From assembly GCA_025738555.1 (NCBI GenBank), contig JAOVFP010000009.1:1054001-1118000 (forward strand): a stretch of 64,000 bases of DNA, read 5' to 3'. This stretch comes from Cyathus striatus. Its lineage: Eukaryota; Basidiomycota; Agaricomycetes; Agaricales; Nidulariaceae. How positions within the stretch are numbered: position 1 is the stretch's first letter; every line of letters starts with the position of its first letter. Of the stretch, positions 1 through 11,517 are shown in pieces. The translations under genes were made by a program, and so were the position numbers. Below the pieces are notes generated by a model, which was not told the DNA's origin, made no database searches, and was given only the letters and a program-made list of their open reading frames with translations.

Positions 1-1240
1 GTTATCGACGAACTCTACTACGAGCCTTGGGGCCGCCGGAGGAGCGAAGAAAGTAACTAGGTCTTAAACCGATAGACTTTCCCGAGGCATAGCGTCAAGC
101 GTTTGAGGATGAAGAGCGTGTCCGATAGCTGAAGTACGATAATGTCCATGAAGCGGAACGTTTGGTACAACAAGAGCTGCTGGACGAGGAGAGGAAGAAG
201 GCGATAGGAACGCAAACTTAGTAGAGACCTTTCGAATTTGAGTTTGGATTCTACTGCTGCTCACAGGAAGGAGTGGGGTTCGGTTCGGTGTGATCCCGGT
301 GGTGGAAGGTATCGAATATTTCTGCTCTTCTACTTCTCGGTATGTTTTCCTTCTCCTTCCTTCCTTTCTCTTTCGGTACCTTCATGCTTATCCTGGGCGC
401 TTCATTCCTCTTGTAGAGTGGTAGCTTACGACGAACCATCGACTCGTTAAGCGCTATCAGCTGCAAGATGTACTTTGGTTGATGGACGTACGATCCCGAC
501 AGCTCATGCTGGAGTACAGACCAGCAGAAGAAGAATGTCACATTTTTGAGACGTGGGTTTGCCATCGCTTCAAGCGTTTCTAGGTCGTCTAGTTCACTAA
601 TTCTCCTCCTAGAATCTCAACGAAAGAGGCTCGCTCTCTCCTCCCCGACCACCGTCGGACAAACTTCCGGCGATGGCGACTTCTTTGAATCCTGTATCCT
701 AGCGCGCGTATCCGCGCCACCCACAACCATCTGCTACCTCCACTACCAGTCGTACGATAGCTCCAGCGCAACCCGCCCGTTAAGGTTACGATAGATGTAC
801 TGCGAGCCTTGAAGGTGTCAGGGGAGCGAAGAAGTTCAAGTTGGCACTAGCGCGTGACCGTAGCGAAACTGGTAGATTTTGCCCAGACCAGCATATGCCC
901 TTGAAGATGAGCATGCACTGTAACTGAGGTACGGCAGCGCCGCGAAGAGGGAGAAGACAATGAACTGTTAGAAAAGCAGGTGCTTTTGAAAGAGAGATGC
1001 CGATGGAGACTTTGTCGCAGTGCACACGGGAGGCTTCCACTAGAATGGACGTGCACACTCCCTGGTCTTCGTTGTATCATACGAGTCGAGGCTGAGGAGA
1101 AACTTGCTCGACTGTAGATGCAAAACTGAGCGTCTGTAATAGTCTGTAACGCTGGTGATATAAAATCTGCAGACTGACAGGTCGATTCCGAACGCGAAGG
1201 ACGAGTTCCCATGCCCTCCTAAACGAGACTGTTCTCACTT
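1..1240. repeat. R1 dispersed degenerate family, copy at left edge (5' flank of block D1 copy A)
   Basis: No intact gene is visible. The stretch shares long recognisable segments with 9.4-10.9, 16.2-17.0, 27.7-29.6, 33.5-35.0, 50.0-50.6 and 57.2-58.7 kb. Shared landmarks are a segment ending in a lysine/glutamate-rich stretch (DEERKK, about 185-215), a pyrimidine-rich intron-like piece beginning CTCGGTATG (about 335-420), and a segment with 'GAGCCTTGAAGGTGTC' (about 800). Reading frames are broken by stops between these landmarks. It looks like relics of a multicopy gene family whose product I do not recognise. Confidence 0.6.
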
Positions 1241-1849
1241 TTTTTTTGTCCTGTAAGCACATTCGCAATGTGTCTTGCATAACAAGCGTGGAAATGCAGT
1301 CCGCCTCGATAGCACGAAGATGCGAGTAACTGTTGATCTCTAGTAGAAGTAGTAAGTGGCCTGCCTTCTATACGTTTGACAAAGACACTCACATCCCACT
1401 GCCAGGTACATGCCATTTGTATTGGTTCATACTATTTTCAAATGGATCTCCAAAATGTATGCGTAACGTTGCGAGCATAGAAGCAAGGCGTTGAACAACT
1501 AGCTGGAGACTAGCCTTCATATGCATCATACATATAGTGTTTGACTGTAGTTCCAAGTTGTATCGGGAACGTTGAGAACACAGAAAGAAGGATGCTAATA
1601 TCAAGTCTCTGTCGTCTATTGTTGATAGCAGGTCTCCTTGCTTGACTCCGGAAGGAAAGGTCAAGAGGGATCTAGCTAGCTGCCAAAACGATGCGGCAAA
1701 AGAAGCGACCACTGAAGGTTTCGAATTATGTCACTTGACAGCGGCTGACTTGTTAAGGAAGTGCGTTATTCCAGCCCTTATCGCTCCAGGACGACGAGGA
1801 GAACGTCAGCGACAACCTGCTCCAGGACACGACTGGTGTTCTGGACGCG
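1241..1849. other. Duplicated non-coding flank of block D1 copy A
   Basis: This 5' flank aligns by eye with 17.0-17.65 kb and, more weakly, 58.7-59.13 kb (shared words near 1420-1480, 1650-1690 and 1740-1850). I see no convincing open reading frame. It links the R1 relic to the promoter of the proline-rich membrane-protein gene, so R1 and that gene were copied as one block. Confidence 0.5.
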
Positions 1850-1930
1850 CTGTTGGTGATTGGTTGTCGTCGGTGGCTGGCACATTTAAGGTTCAGAAAA
1901 AGAACATTCTGACTATAAAACAGCGAGCTC
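1850..1930 (+). promoter_or_regulatory. Core promoter of proline-rich membrane-protein gene, copy A
   Basis: An inverted CCAAT box (GATTGG, 1858-1863) and a TATA box (TATAAAA, 1914-1920) are followed by a CT-rich tract typical of fungal transcription start regions. The TATA box lies 299 bp before the ATG; in copies B and C the spacing is 309 and 304 bp. A possible 5'-UTR intron (GTAAGT at 2044 to CTAG at 2100) is present. In copy B its donor is ATAAGC, so that intron would be lost there. Confidence 0.6.
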
Positions 1931-2212
1931 TTTGCTGCACCTCCCATATCTTTCTTCCCTTTTACCATCATCTCCTCTTCAACCTCTCTCTCGCTCTTCA
2001 TTGCCAACCATCCTCCTCCAGCCCCACACTCCAGACCTTCCTCGTAAGTCTTCCTATTTGATACTTCCAACTCTTTTCCACTTCCTTACCGTCTCCCTAG
2101 CTCACCGCCGTCAGCCACCGTCGTCACCGCTCCGTACGTTGTCTTTCACCTTGCCCAACACCGACTCTCACATTAGCATATAATCCAGATTACTCTTCCC
2201 CTCCTGCCCAGT

Positions 2213-4362
2213 ATGGCAGGTGCACTCGTCGCCATCGCAGCTGCCTTTCTCGGATCTCCTTCCGCACCGCAAGCAGCTTGGTCAGCGGGCAAGCACCACG
2301 CAACAAGACTTATCTACCTAGCCTTACTCACCTTACTCCTCGCTGGAAGCCAGCCTCTTGCTTCCACCACTGGCAGCTTACTCCCTTCGTCAGCCACCCT
2401 ATACACACTCTCTGAGCGCGCGGTCAACTTGTTCGCCAAGCCAGGTCTGATCGTCGCCTGGCCTAAGGCTTCTCCTGGTCCAATGCTCGACGCGAATTCT
2501 GTTTCACAAGCTACCGATTCTTCTGCGTTCGAGCTCGCGGTGGGCAATGGGTCTTCTGAGCGCAACGTCGAGGCCCCTGCTGCCAACGATAATGGGGACG
2601 TGTCTGATGGCTCTGAAGATGAACCGCCTACTCCCCCTCAGTCCCCGGACGATATAGCTGATTCACCCGACGGTACTGATGATCCCTCGGTACCACCTAC
2701 ACCCTCACCCTCACCTCCTTCACCACCACCACTGCCGCCGCCTCCACCCCCCGCAGACATCAACGAAGACGACCCACATCGTCCCGCCAACGGAATATTC
2801 CGCACGTTCTGGCTCGTGATCCTCGAACTTCTCTTTCGTCTATGGGACGCGTACGGGGATGATGTAACGCTGACGCTCAAGTCCATCACTCGAGAGTTAT
2901 CCGCGTCTCTCTATAGACTTGCATATTCTGCAACATGGAAGGCGAGGTCTATATTTGATACTCTCCATCGAGTTCGTCAGATTCCTCTACCCATGCCTAA
3001 GACTAAGGTTCATCCGCGGGCTCATGAGGAAGCTCCTTTGGCTGTGGCTCCGTTGATCGAGCAGCCCGTCATGGATGCGCCGTATCCATCCTTGGAGGCG
3101 GAGATCATTTCCAAGCGCATTCAAGTTGTCGACTCACGCTCGGGATTATGCCTTCTCTTGTTCAAGCTCGTGCTCGCTGTATGGACGCTCGTGCTTGCTG
3201 TGGGCATTTTCGTGCCTTGGTGGTCTACTGGTGGGGAAGAGCAGGAGGACGGAGTGAGTCAAGTCGGGGATTCCGCACTGGAGAATTCAATGGGTGGTGA
3301 GGCATCTGAGATTGAGGTAGTAACTGTGGGCTCGTCTGAACTGGATGCGAGGGAGGGTAGATCATTGTATGCTAAGGCAGTTGACGTACGTTCTCTATCT
3401 TTTTATCTCAGCATTTTCTCAGCTAATATATCTAATCTATAGGAGCTGGTTGACGATGGTTCCGTTAAGGATACCGTATGCCCCCTCCTGTTTGTACCTC
3501 TATAATGTCTGATGATCATCCAGGTGTTCGTACATTCGCGTGGGGAAAAGAAGCTAGCGGGGAGACACGAGAAGGAACAGGAGCGGATGGGCGAAGGGGA
3601 GATGGTGGAGGATTCTTTCCCGCAAGATCTAGGGGATATTGAAGCTTCGGTGTCTAAGGCAGCAGTCGAGCCCCCCTCTGAACCGGATCCAAGGACAGAG
3701 GAATCCGTTGGACCCCAAGAAGCTGACGTATGTTTCCTTTTTTTATCCTGACATTCGATTTATTAACATACTTAATCCTTAGGGGCCAGTGGACACTAGT
3801 TCCCCCAAGGATATCGAAGCGCTACTTCGGCAGTATCCTTTCTCTCTGATAACGCCCGAAGGTCCCGGCAGTGTAAGTCAATTATTTATGTTGTTCTATT
3901 CTTACAGGTTGCTTACGTTTCATGTAGTGCAAGATGGTCTCGGACGAGGACTATGTATGTTTCTTTTCTGTTTCAACTCCTACGTTATCTGATGGTAGTG
4001 CAGGTATTCGTAGGCTACGCACGCGCAGGAAAGAAGCTGGCGGAAGTTCGTGAACGGAAGCGCCAAAAGCTCTCTTGGCAATGCAAGCAGCAGCTTCTCC
4101 ATTAACTGATTCGATTTCAAACGAGTCAATCGCCCCCGTGGATTCCTTCATCGAATCCGCTCCTCGCGTACCTGTGCCTGTTTCCTCCGAATGCGCCGTG
4201 GTTCCTCTGCATTCGCCTTCCCAGTTTCCGGTACTCCGAGAAGGTACCATGGAGGTGTCGCGTCAAGATGCCTCTCCACGCCGACTCGGTTCTCGTCGTT
4301 GCAGAGGATGGAAACGTAATAAGAGAAGGAATGGTGCAGCACTTCCTAGCTGTGCCGCGTGA
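2213..4362 (+). pseudogene. Proline-rich two-segment membrane protein, copy A (1-bp frameshift near the 3' end)
   Basis: Not a family I recognise. Six exons with phase-0 junctions fit: 2213-3385, 3443-3475, 3524-3727, 3783-3872, 3928-3954 and 4004-4362. The product has a hydrophobic stretch near residues 32-45, an acidic then poly-proline linker (about 125-185), a hydrophobic/amphipathic block containing FWLVILELLFRLWDAYG, a strong transmembrane segment (about 312-338, LLLFKLVLAVWTLVLAVGIF) and a charged tail. Two microexons (11 and 9 codons) each precede an exon starting VFV and carrying KKLA, a possible internal exon duplication. Compared with copy B, one A is missing in the run at about 4064-4068. 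This shifts the frame to a TAA at 4103-4105 and removes roughly 90 C-terminal residues, although the downstream frame is still open to 4362. A shorter functional protein remains possible. The ATG is supported by conservation in copy B and by the TATA distance. Confidence 0.65.
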
Positions 4363-5486
4363 CAGCATTTCTTCTATCCTCTCGATCCGCATGAAGCCTT
4401 AAGACACTCCCTAGTTTCATTTCCTCTCGTTTCATTCTCGCTTGTTTCAGCCCCCTCATTCTCTTCACACAATATGAAGCCGTCGACACCGTCTCCCCTC
4501 GCCATCTCCTACCCCCCCTTTTCTCTCTTCCCCCTCCCCTTCAGTGGCCCCCAGCTCACAACGTGTCCAACAGAAGAAATTGAAGACAGCAACACCGTAG
4601 TGCCTCTTCCCCACCCCCGAGTTACTACCACCGCTAGAAAATCGGAGCATCAGAAGAATAAGAAGAATGGTGCTCAGAAATACCTAGAGTGCTCTTCAGC
4701 ACTTTCTTAGGCTCGTCTCATTCAGAACCACCCCGCGACTCATATCGTATTCCTGCGCCAGAGTGCTTTTCAGCACTTCGCGTTTCGAACCGGGTTCTAG
4801 TTCTTTCGCTATGCGTTTTCGTCTTGCGGCTTTATGTCCGTCTCGGGTAATGGGGAATTGATTGGGTTGTTGTTTTGTCTATCGAAGGTAAGTAGGTTTT
4901 CGTTCCTCATTTCGATAATGATTCTAATCATGTTTGTTTTTATCTAGAATCTGCTCCTTCGAAGGTTATGGCCTGTGATCTTCAAAAATCCGCTTCCGGA
5001 ACTATCAGTAGGCCTCTAAGCTCGTGGAGAGACTATGTTGAGGGCTGTCCTGAGCATCAGCATGTAGTCTCTGCTTGGCGGTTGTGGATTACTATTGATA
5101 CCGGAAGAACAGCTATTCAGCTGTTATCTCGACACAGGCAATACTGGACTCGGGGCTCAGGTAGACACTTTCGTCTTCGACTTCTTACTTCACCGCGCAT
5201 CTGGCTACTTGGAGGTCCCTTCTTTTTTCGGCAGCGTTCAGGTTCGACTGGCAACGGCTTGTGTTTGATTTGCTTTACTTTATCTCGCTTGCTTGGCTTT
5301 TGTTTGCTTTAAAAAATTGAATTGTGAATTTATGAATTTTGTACTTGCTTCGGACTCGGACTTGGACCGTTTTATATAGTGCTTGGACTAGATATGGACT
5401 AGATAACCGCTATTATTACTGTACTACTGTACGTTTAAAGTATTATTATCTTATCAACCTTATAGCAGCCGGCTTGCTATTGTTTT
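4363..5486. other. 3' flank of block D1 copy A
   Basis: Shared almost base for base with 20195-21276. It probably holds the 3' UTR. An intron-like segment runs from GTAATGGGG near 4846 to TATCTAG at 4941-4948. A 114-residue frame at 4968-5312 is not cleanly kept in copy B, so I do not call it a gene. The segment at about 5190-5230 differs between copies by small indels. Confidence 0.5.
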
Positions 5487-5698
5487 ATGGTGTACATGTG
5501 AGGCAAGTCCCTCTCACCCTCCGGGCACATGTCCCGAGTCACCTTACTCACCGACCGAATAACCCGTACATACCCTTCACTACACACTTATTTACCTCAA
5601 GTTAAGTAAACTCAGCGTAGTCGTGACATATGAATCATCCACAACCGACTAGTAAACTAGGATTAAATATAAGTACAAATAAAAAATGGTGTACATGT
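5487..5698 (+). mobile_element. Short non-autonomous retroposon (SINE-like) with 13-bp target-site duplication
   Basis: The 13-bp word ATGGTGTACATGT occurs at 5487-5499 and again at 5686-5698, flanking 186 bp (5500-5685) that end in an A-rich tail (AAATAAAAA). Copy B has the uninterrupted site at about 21275-21287 (one base different), which proves an insertion rather than a tandem repeat. A long TSD plus an A-rich 3' end is the signature of target-primed reverse transcription. The 3' part (GTGACATATG...ACCGAC) resembles a segment at 6487-6520 and 23022-23050. I could not identify clear pol III A and B boxes. Confidence 0.65.
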
Positions 5699-5946
5699 TT
5701 GAATACCGTAACTTGGGCACGGCAAGTTAAGGCCTGCCATGGTACTTAGCCACAATCGAAGACATAATCAGAACGAATGCCTTCGAGTGCCTATCCTTTT
5801 TCCTCCTTCACAGTCCTCCGTTATGCTCTGAAAGAAAGCACCTATGTCAACGTTCAAGGAAAGAGAACATTCACAGGCAAATGCAAGTATGTGGCAGATT
5901 GCGCAGATGTTAGGCCAACAGCCTTAGGTTAATATACAGGAGGACG
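5699..5946. other. Continuation of D1/D6 duplicated flank
   Basis: Matches 21287-21535 and, more divergently, 51415-51615. No open frame is supported. The shared words include CTATCCTTTTTCCTCC and TTCAAGGAAAGAGAACAT. Confidence 0.5.
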
Positions 5947-5951
5947 AAAAA

Positions 5952-6276
5952 TGTTAGATATTCAGGGTTGCACAGCTTCTTTGACAGCTGTCACTTGTCA
6001 CCTGTCATACTTGACAGTTCTGTGATTGACAGATATGTGATTGACAGATTGACAGCTGTCAGTTACCTTAGTTACATGGACCTTGGTTGGGACTTTGGTA
6101 GACAGCCTCAGTATATATAAACAATCTGTAACTTGGTAGTAGTAAACAAGTTTCCTCCCCATCTTGTGTCTGTGTCTGTGTTTGTGTCTGAGTCTTTGCT
6201 CCACTATCACCCTCTTTGCTTCTTTATCACACTCTATTCTCTCAATCACCCTCCTTTATTCTTGTTACTTCTGACA
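5952..6276. mobile_element. Solo LTR, 325 bp, TSD AAAAA
   Basis: The element starts TGTTAG and ends TGACA, flanked by AAAAA at 5947-5951 and 6277-6281. The paralogous empty site is at about 21538-21545. It contains a TATA-like TATATATAA near 6110 and many TGACAG/CTGTCA words between 5980 and 6065, several arranged as short palindromes (GACAGCTGTC). No internal domain or second LTR is present, so this is a solo LTR left by recombination. The retrotransposon family is unknown. Confidence 0.75.
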
Positions 6277-6469
6277 AAAAAATGAGACCATACATTATAC
6301 CATATACCATGCAACTATCACCATCTAACATTCTTAACTTCTAGGCGTACTAAACTCTATCCTCGCTGACCCAGGCTCCCTTGTCCATCCACATATAGCA
6401 TCAATATAGCATATCATCTCCTGCTTTCACTTTCCCACTTCCGAACCAATGTATCTCGGTGAAAAATGA

Positions 6470-8345
6470 ATATAGTATAGTATGATATAATGGGTTGTGA
6501 CATATGGCTTTCCATAACCGACATAAAATACAGGATTTTATATATATAAAAAATGAGATAACAGGATGTTATTTCATGCTGGCAAATCTTATTTCTCGAG
6601 TGGCAGCCATGTAAGATTCATCTTCCGGTTGGGTTTGTCCTACTTCGCGTAAGTGGAGAACTACCCTACAGGCTAAACTTGCACGGATGACCCGTCCCGT
6701 ACTGCAATAATATTTGCATCAGCTGTTGTTTGAAGCTATAATAGTTTAAACTTGCAATATGACAATGTCAAAGTAATCTTGCTATTATTGATTGTCAGAA
6801 AAAAATTTGGTGAGGGGTTAAGGAATAGTACACTCAATATAAGACCGGCGAGTAGATTTGCCAAGGATATAACTGATAAAACCATATTAAATAAGATATA
6901 AGGGGTTAACTACATAAAGGGGCTTGAACTACTCACTGATTAAAAATAAGTAGTAAATAATTCCTTTAGGTGATGAAATATTAGAACCATAGGGAGAAAA
7001 GTAGTATGGTGTAGGAAAATTTATACCATCCCTGTACATAACCTTCGTCAGTTGTGACCGTCCGTTCTGCTTAACTATATGGTATCAACATAAGGGTGGA
7101 CCACTTAAAAGAGTTATAGTTAAACCCACAAACTTCAATTGCTGGAATAAGCATGAAGGTCATTAACACTGTTCAACCGAGTTCTATCAATTTGGATTGA
7201 AAAGAACATTCCAACCTCTCACCTATGTCATATACTAAAATAAGTGCCCATTCTATAGACACTAGAGTACTGACTTTTCCTGTCATGAGGCATCCACTCG
7301 AAATAAGATCCTGGCTGTTAACTACATATTTCATATATGTTACTGCTATGTTATTAGCATAGTGGTATGAAGGACTCACACTTTGCTGTCTTTACAGCCA
7401 TCCCAGCTAAAATGATTGCAGACGACCAACACATCATATAAAAGATTGAGAGGAAGAGTTTAGACCATCTATTTTTCCCCCAAACTGCCCAGATACATAT
7501 TGTGAATATTACTGTAACGGTCATTGCATTGTGCCTGCTTCTATTGAATTTTACTGCCTTACCTTCTCCAATACTCAGTCCGATGATGGGTAACACTAAC
7601 CAGGATTAGTGTCAATTTACAAAAATAAGTAGAAGACATACATGTGATAATGCTGAAGAGGTTATGACAATATTTGGCTGAGAGGTGCGGGTGAAAATGG
7701 CCTAATAGATTTAAATCAACAATGTTGCCGTCTCATCGATGATTGGAAGGTATGAACGCAAGAGGACTAGTGAGATATCAATGGCGGGAAGGTATCTCGT
7801 CATTAGATATATTATCTTCATAAAATTCCAGGGAGCGTTCCAGATAAACTTTACTTCGAGATCAAGAGTAATGGAATATTCATATAGCTACCATCCCTCA
7901 GCAACAAGTAATACATAGTTAATGCAGCTCACAAATAGAGAAAGACTCGAAACTGTTAATCAGCGTTCAGCAATTCAATTTGTAGAGATTAGATAGACTT
8001 GCCATGAGCGTACTTCACATATGAACGAAATGAATTCAGAAAATATTTTCTGACATAATGAGAGAACGCACTTACACTGACTGTATTTAGCTTCTCCAAG
8101 TCTAAGACAAGACCGGTCAGGCTGGAAAAATTGGCCATATTTTTGAGTGAGTTTCCCAATGACAAACGGCGATCCTCAGCTTAAATATGGTGCCCATGAT
8201 TTTTATTCACCGTGTTGCTCGCAATTTGTAAAAGTCTCGGCATCTGTTTCAATGGAATAGTGACTGGAACTGTCATTCTATTCTTAATCGTGGTGCCGAT
8301 TGGTTGGTGGTCGATCGGCCATGCGTGGACTATTGCCGCCGCGTA
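6470..8345. repeat. Segmental duplication block D2, copy 1
   Basis: Near-identical to 22980-24840, with scattered single-base changes and a few short indels, over the whole DUF6533 gene and its upstream region. At the left edge copy 1 lacks about 1.3 kb present in copy 2 (between 21.71 and 22.98 kb). At the right edge similarity stops just where the hAT-like element begins in copy 2. Confidence 0.8.
6569..8138 (-). CDS. DUF6533-type multi-pass membrane protein, copy 1
   Basis: Spliced minus-strand gene. Exon 1 (8138-8076) encodes 21 residues from MANFSS and ends at a GTAAGT donor. The exon beginning at 7887 (after a TAG acceptor) carries the DUF6533 signature YEYSITLDLEVKFIW followed by LMTRYLPAID. 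Later exons give a transmembrane segment ending AVWGKNRWSKLF (about 7596-7390), then GCLMTGKVSTL...ILVYDIG (about 7310-7215), then MYRDGI, and a last exon with LACRVVLHLREVG ending at TAA (6569-6571). This order is the normal layout of the basidiomycete DUF6533 family, which has about seven membrane spans and no established function. I could not resolve every intron, especially between exon 1 and the DUF6533 exon, so intactness is not proven. It is duplicated at 23099-24668. Confidence 0.7.
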
Positions 8346-8529
8346 TCATTCCTCGCGTACAAAGAATATCCCTAGAATATACCCTAACTTTCCGGAGTGT
8401 ATTATTAAGTACAGGTCCTCCGACCCCCTTGGAGAATTTTCAAAACAGAAAATAAACTGCGATTGATTGGAAGGTTTATAAATATGCAGTGAATGTGAGG
8501 TAATTCGATAGACTTGACTTAAATATTAT
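8139..8529. other. Upstream region of DUF6533 copy 1
   Basis: Holds the presumed promoter of the minus-strand DUF6533 gene. A short hydrophobic plus-strand frame at 8212-8466 exists, but its counterpart near 24.8 kb is not conserved. I see no other feature. Confidence 0.4.
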
Positions 8530-9000
8530 CATCTACACACTGGACATACGAAATATTTGGCAATAGTAGATATTAGATGCGCATACGAGGATATAATGTG
8601 ACACCAGGAAGTTAATTTTAAATTGAGTAACAGCGGTATAAAGTTCGTCTTCGGTTTCTCCTACTTCGCGTATATGGAAAACTACCCTACAAGCTAAACG
8701 TGCGTGAATGACCGACCCCGTACTACCAAAAATTTTCATCAGAGTTGTTGGAAGCTTTTAGCAAAAAGAGGGAAACTTACATTATGAAAACGTCGAAGTA
8801 GTTTGTCTATTATTTATTGTTAGAAATTGTTTCAATGATAAGTGAAGTCATAGTATACTCAATGTAAAACCATTGCGTAGATTTGTCAAGGATAACACTG
8901 ATTAGACCAAAATGATTTATGCGAGGTTAATTAAAGAAAGTCGTCACGTTGTGATGGTAAGCACTCATAGTCAACTTACACCATCTACATAAAAGCCATT
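8530..9000 (-). pseudogene. 3' fragment of another DUF6533-type gene
   Basis: The minus-strand frame 8739-8533 encodes RLACRVVFHIREVGETEDEL, the same C-terminal motif as the neighbouring DUF6533 gene (LACRVVLHLREVG). The segment at about 8770-8930 aligns with that gene's preceding intron and exon region (6740-6880), but the frame there is interrupted. No upstream DUF6533 exons are found before 9000. This is the remnant of a tandem paralogue lying head-to-tail upstream of the intact-looking copy. Confidence 0.6.
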
Positions 9001-9169
9001 ATAGCACCATGAATTAAAAGAAATGTCGAGCGAGATGCGTCGTTTGTTCAGACGCATCGGTGGAAGTACTTGCGGATGAACTGAGACCCTTCGCTGCCGC
9101 CAGTTAACTGCCGAGTATGCCGCACCATGAAGCTAAACCAAATTCGTAGGGTACTCCCCCTTACCTAAT

Positions 9170-10899
9170 ACACGTGCCCCTTCCCCTTTCCCAATCTTTC
9201 CCCCTGTACTACTTCCCATTCTGGATCTTCACTCATTCATATTACTACCACCACATAGTGTCCTCAAGAATCTCACTAGACGACTCCACCCTCCTTGCAC
9301 CTTCCCCTTCTCGACACCCACCGCACTACCCCCATGCTGCAACGACTTGTTCAAATTTGGTTCATACCCACATGCGCAAATCCTTCAGCCCTACGTAGCA
9401 TGCCAGCGAGCGTATCCACGCCACCTGAAACCTGATGCCCAATCTCCTCCGCATGCGCTACATCCACTTCAAGTCGTACAATTACTTCCAGTGCAGTGTG
9501 GCTGTCGAAGTTGAAATCTACGAATTTCACTGCGAGCCAGGGGAGCGAACATAAGCAAATTGGGTCTTGCATCGACAAAGGCTAAATTACTAGACTTTCC
9601 CGAGGCGCAGCATCAAGCATTCAAGAATGAAGTGCGTGCCAGACAGTTGGGCACCGGGATATGATAGTGTCCGTGAAGAGCAACGTTTGAAACAGCACAA
9701 GCTATTGGGCGAGGAGAGGAAGATGGCGATAGAAGGCGAGCTCAATAGAGGCGTTTCGAATTTGAGTTTGGGTCCTGCTGCTGCCCAGGAAGGAGTGGGG
9801 TTCGGTTTGGTATAATTCCGGTGGTGGAGGGCATCGAATGTTTCTGCTCTTCTACTTCTCGGTATGTTTTCTTCCCCTTCCTTCTTCTGTCTCTTACTCA
9901 TCCTAATTGTTTCTTCCCTCTCGCAGAGCAGTAGCTTACGACGCACCATCAACTCCTTAAATGCTATCAGCTGCAAGATGTACTTCGGTTGGGTGACGTA
10001 TAATCCCGACAGCTCATGCTGAAGCAGACCAGCAGAAGAAGAATGTCACGATTCCGAGACGTAGGTCTGGTTGAATTCAAGCGGCGGGGGCTGCTGCTGC
10101 TGCTATCTCTTCGAGGGTTTCCAGGTCACCTCAGTACACCTCCCTTCTCCCCTTCCGCCCTTATCTCTTACGATCTTGTAATCACTTCCATTATGCACAG
10201 ATTCTCCTCCTTGAATCTCAACGGAATGACACCATCCTCCCTTCCTCGAACACTCTAGCTACGGTATCCTAGCACGCGTGTCCCATAATCATCTCCACGT
10301 CAACTACACTCCACCACCAGCCGTATGATTAGCTCCAGTGAAGCCTCTCGCTCGTCAATGTTATGATCGAACAGTTCTACTGCGAGCCTTGAAGGTGTCG
10401 GGGGAGCGAACGATTTCGTTCCCGGAAGGGCTGGTCAAGTTCCAGGCTCACCTTAGTTTAACAGAACGGGTTCCACTATTATGTGTATACCCGTCTTACT
10501 AGGGCCGTTTCCGTTATGGTGTTGCCGCGGTTTCCACGAGCAAGTCACAAAACGATGCCTAGGGTAGACGAACTTCAATTTGCACCATGAAGGAACAGCG
10601 GGGAGCAAATATGCGGTGTTTCGATGACATAGTGTGGTGCAATTCGAGAGGCGGGGACTGCTGCTGCTATTGTTTTGAGTGTTTCTACTTCGTCTAGTGC
10701 ACCTCAATACGTCTCACTTCTCTTCCGCTCTTCTCGCCTACCATCTTTTACTCGCTCTCGTTGTGTAGTGCGGTTGCAGACAACACACCCACGCGGAGTC
10801 CATATCGTGATCTACTTCGATTGGGGGTTGAGTATCGACCGTCAAAGCTCACGTCTTTCTCCTTCTGCTGACGACTGCCCAAGTTTGATACTGCTGCAA
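9170..10899. repeat. R1 dispersed degenerate family, copies at 9.2-10.9 kb
   Basis: Contains R1 landmarks in the usual order: the GAGCCAGGGGAGCGAA segment (about 9530), the DEERK-like segment (9690-9730), the intron-like CTCGGTATG...CAG segment (9856-9926), the GTACGATT...GAGCCTTGAAGG segment (10316-10395) and a segment shared with 29.2-29.6 and 34.4-34.9 kb (10420-10760). Stops and frameshifts break every frame. No product is recognised. Confidence 0.6.
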
Positions 10900-11517
10900 A
10901 TTGGACGTCATGTTATGCACGGCCAACAGCTCCAAGCTGATTCCAGAATCGGCTCCAGGTTTCCAACGAGAAATAGCTGATGGTACGTGGAGTTTTGCCA
11001 TTCCGTGTATTATGCAAACTAGAAGTCTCGTTTCGATCTGACTTTCGACAGCGGTCCAATACTACAGTGTGCTACGTCTCATGCCTGCAAGGTTTCTACT
11101 TGTCGTCTCCGGCTTCCTATGTTTCACCGAGTCACGCTGTGCCAATGTCTTCCTCGTTGCAATCTGTGCTTCTTTGTTCTAGCTGCCTTACAGTCTCCAT
11201 TTATTAAGGTGCTACGAGGCGTTGTATTAAACTTACAATATTACGGAGCTGTACTACAGGACACAATTAATCATATATCCTTTATCAACGTTAACTCTAG
11301 TTGACGTGCGTATACGCTGCGAAGTCTGGTCAAGGGCTACACACTGTGTCTCGCCCCGACTTGGAAAGAAACTGTGGCCGAGTGCATACACGAGACATTC
11401 TAAGGCTGTGGGTGTTATTTTAGTCCCTTGACACCAATCATATGATGCAGAGGATTCTGTATATTAACGACCAGTGAGTACAACAGCACCCTTTCTTAGA
11501 CCCCCGCTTAGATCACT
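10900..11517. repeat. Module P, upstream of NLR copy 1
   Basis: Shares words with 60.65-61.26 kb and 50.80-51.36 kb, for instance around 11209-11300 (ATTACGGAGCTGTACTACAGGA). In two of three places it lies directly upstream of an NLR-like gene, so it probably includes that gene's promoter region. No convincing coding frame. Confidence 0.5.

Noticed and set aside
4968..5312. 114-codon frame downstream of the proline-rich gene
   Set aside because: Copy B has indels and stops at the equivalent place; more likely 3' UTR or flank.
5980..6065. TGACAG palindromes as a bacterial-type operator
   Set aside because: They lie inside a eukaryotic solo LTR; kept only as a possible host-factor array.
8212..8466. 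84-codon hydrophobic plus-strand frame
   Set aside because: Its counterpart near 24.8 kb is altered and cut by the hAT-like element, and it overlaps the promoter side of the DUF6533 gene.
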